Assembly (NCBI GenBank): GCA_904398675.1 | Contig: CAJFPI010000095.1 | Span: forward strand, 1 to 13,148 | DNA: 13,148 nucleotides | Reading direction: 5' to 3' | From: an uncultured Oscillospiraceae bacterium | Lineage (GTDB): Bacteria; Bacillota; Clostridia; Oscillospirales; Oscillospiraceae | Part shown: positions 12,478 through 13,148 of the stretch, one piece after another | Layout: the number at the start of each line of letters is the position of its first letter | How positions within the stretch are numbered: position 1 is the first letter of the stretch | Notes under the pieces: generated by a model | Databases searched by the model: none | Seen by the model: only the letters and a program-made list of their open reading frames with translations | Told to the model about the DNA's origin: nothing | Made by a program: the position numbers and the translations under genes

Positions 12478-13148
12478 ATGGGTTTGCTGAAAAAAATCTT
12501 TGGTACTTACAGCGAGCGGGAGCTGAAGCAGATCTACCCGGTTGTGGATAAAATCGAGGCCATGGCCGATGCATATAAGGCTCTGTCCGATGCGCAGCTT
12601 CAGGCCAAGACCGGCGAGTTTAAGGAGCGGCTGCAAAACGGCGAAACGCTGGATGATATTCTGCCCGAGGCATTTGCCACGGTGCGGGAGGCGGCTGACC
12701 GTGTGCTGGGCATGCGGCCCTACCGGGTGCAGCTGGTGGGCGGCATCGTGCTGCACCAGGGGCGCATCGCCGAGATGAAGACCGGCGAGGGCAAGACCCT
12801 GGTGGCCACCCTTCCCGCCTACCTCAACGCCCTCACCGGCGAGGGCGTCCACATTGTCACGGTCAACGACTACCTGGCCAAGCGCGACAGCGAGTGGATG
12901 GGCAAGGTGTACCGTTTCCTGGGCCTCAGCGTGGGCCTGATCATCCATGGGCTGGATAAAAAGCAGCGCCAGGAGGCATACGCCGCAGATATCACCTACG
13001 GCACCAACAATGAGATGGGCTTTGACTACCTCCGGGACAACATGGCCCTCTACAGCCAGGAGCTGGTCCAGCGGGGCCACAACTTCGCCATTGTGGACGA
13101 GGTGGACTCCATCCTCATCGACGAGGCCCGGACCCCGCTGATCATTTC
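12478..13148 (+). CDS. secA: Preprotein translocase ATPase SecA (5' part)
   Basis: SecA is the cytosolic motor that pushes preproteins through SecYEG using ATP. The first 223 codons are present and the gene runs off the window. Visible are the N-terminal GLLKKIFGTYSERELK segment, the Q-motif region around GMRPYRVQLVGGIVLHQG (78-95), Walker A TGEGKT (102-107), VNDYLAKRDSEWM (129-141), TYGTNNEMGFDYLRDN (173-188) and the Walker B region IVDEVDSILIDEARTPLII (205-223). All belong to nucleotide-binding domain 1. ATG 12478 is preceded by an AGAGGAG ribosome binding site and its own promoter. It is transcribed away from the proline operon. Because of the truncation, nothing can be said about the C-terminal zinc tail. 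Confidence 0.98.
   Translation, partial: MGLLKKIFGTYSERELKQIYPVVDKIEAMADAYKALSDAQLQAKTGEFKERLQNGETLDDILPEAFATVREAADRVLGMRPYRVQLVGGIVLHQGRIAEMKTGEGKTLVATLPAYLNALTGEGVHIVTVNDYLAKRDSEWMGKVYRFLGLSVGLIIHGLDKKQRQEAYAADITYGTNNEMGFDYLRDNMALYSQELVQRGHNFAIVDEVDSILIDEARTPLII

Overview
The window looks like the chromosome of a GC-rich member of the Clostridia, probably in or near the Oscillospiraceae. That placement is an inference from gene order, strong AAGGAGG ribosome binding sites, a four-cysteine zinc LID in adenylate kinase, a KOW-domain gene between map and infA, and an S4 gene inside the alpha operon. No marker here fixes the genus.

Bases 1-7824 (+ strand) are the distal part of the large ribosomal protein/secretion/transcription operon: rplF (last codons), rplR, rpsE, rpmD, rplO, secY, adk, map, a small KOW RNA-binding protein gene, infA (TTG start), rpmJ, rpsM, rpsK, rpsD, rpoA, rplQ. 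Genes are tightly packed. At six junctions the stop codon is fused directly to the next Shine-Dalgarno (TAAGGAGG or TAGGAGG), and map overlaps adk by ATGA. The operon supplies ribosomal proteins, initiation factor IF-1, the SecY translocon channel, the RNA polymerase alpha subunit and the enzyme that removes initiator methionine. It ends at a strong hairpin (about 7839-7887) with an A-tract on one side and a T-tract on the other, so it probably stops transcription from both directions.

Bases 7913-12069 (- strand) are a proline biosynthesis operon, read right to left: proB (short, no PUA domain), an alpha/beta hydrolase gene, proA, proC and a small membrane protein gene. ProB, ProA and ProC make the full glutamate-to-proline route. 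The hydrolase is translationally coupled to proB (ATGA overlap) and the membrane protein to proC (GTGA overlap).

Bases 12070-12477 are a divergent control region. A near-consensus extended -10 promoter drives proB leftward through a leader of about 195 nt. The leader holds mutually exclusive hairpins, a 6-nt complement of the proB Shine-Dalgarno, and a possible 8-codon leader peptide with tandem proline codons overlapping both. This is the most interesting candidate for an undescribed control element in the window. A second extended -10 promoter drives secA rightward (12478 to the window edge), which encodes the preprotein translocase ATPase. No mobile elements, CRISPR arrays, tRNA or rRNA genes were seen.
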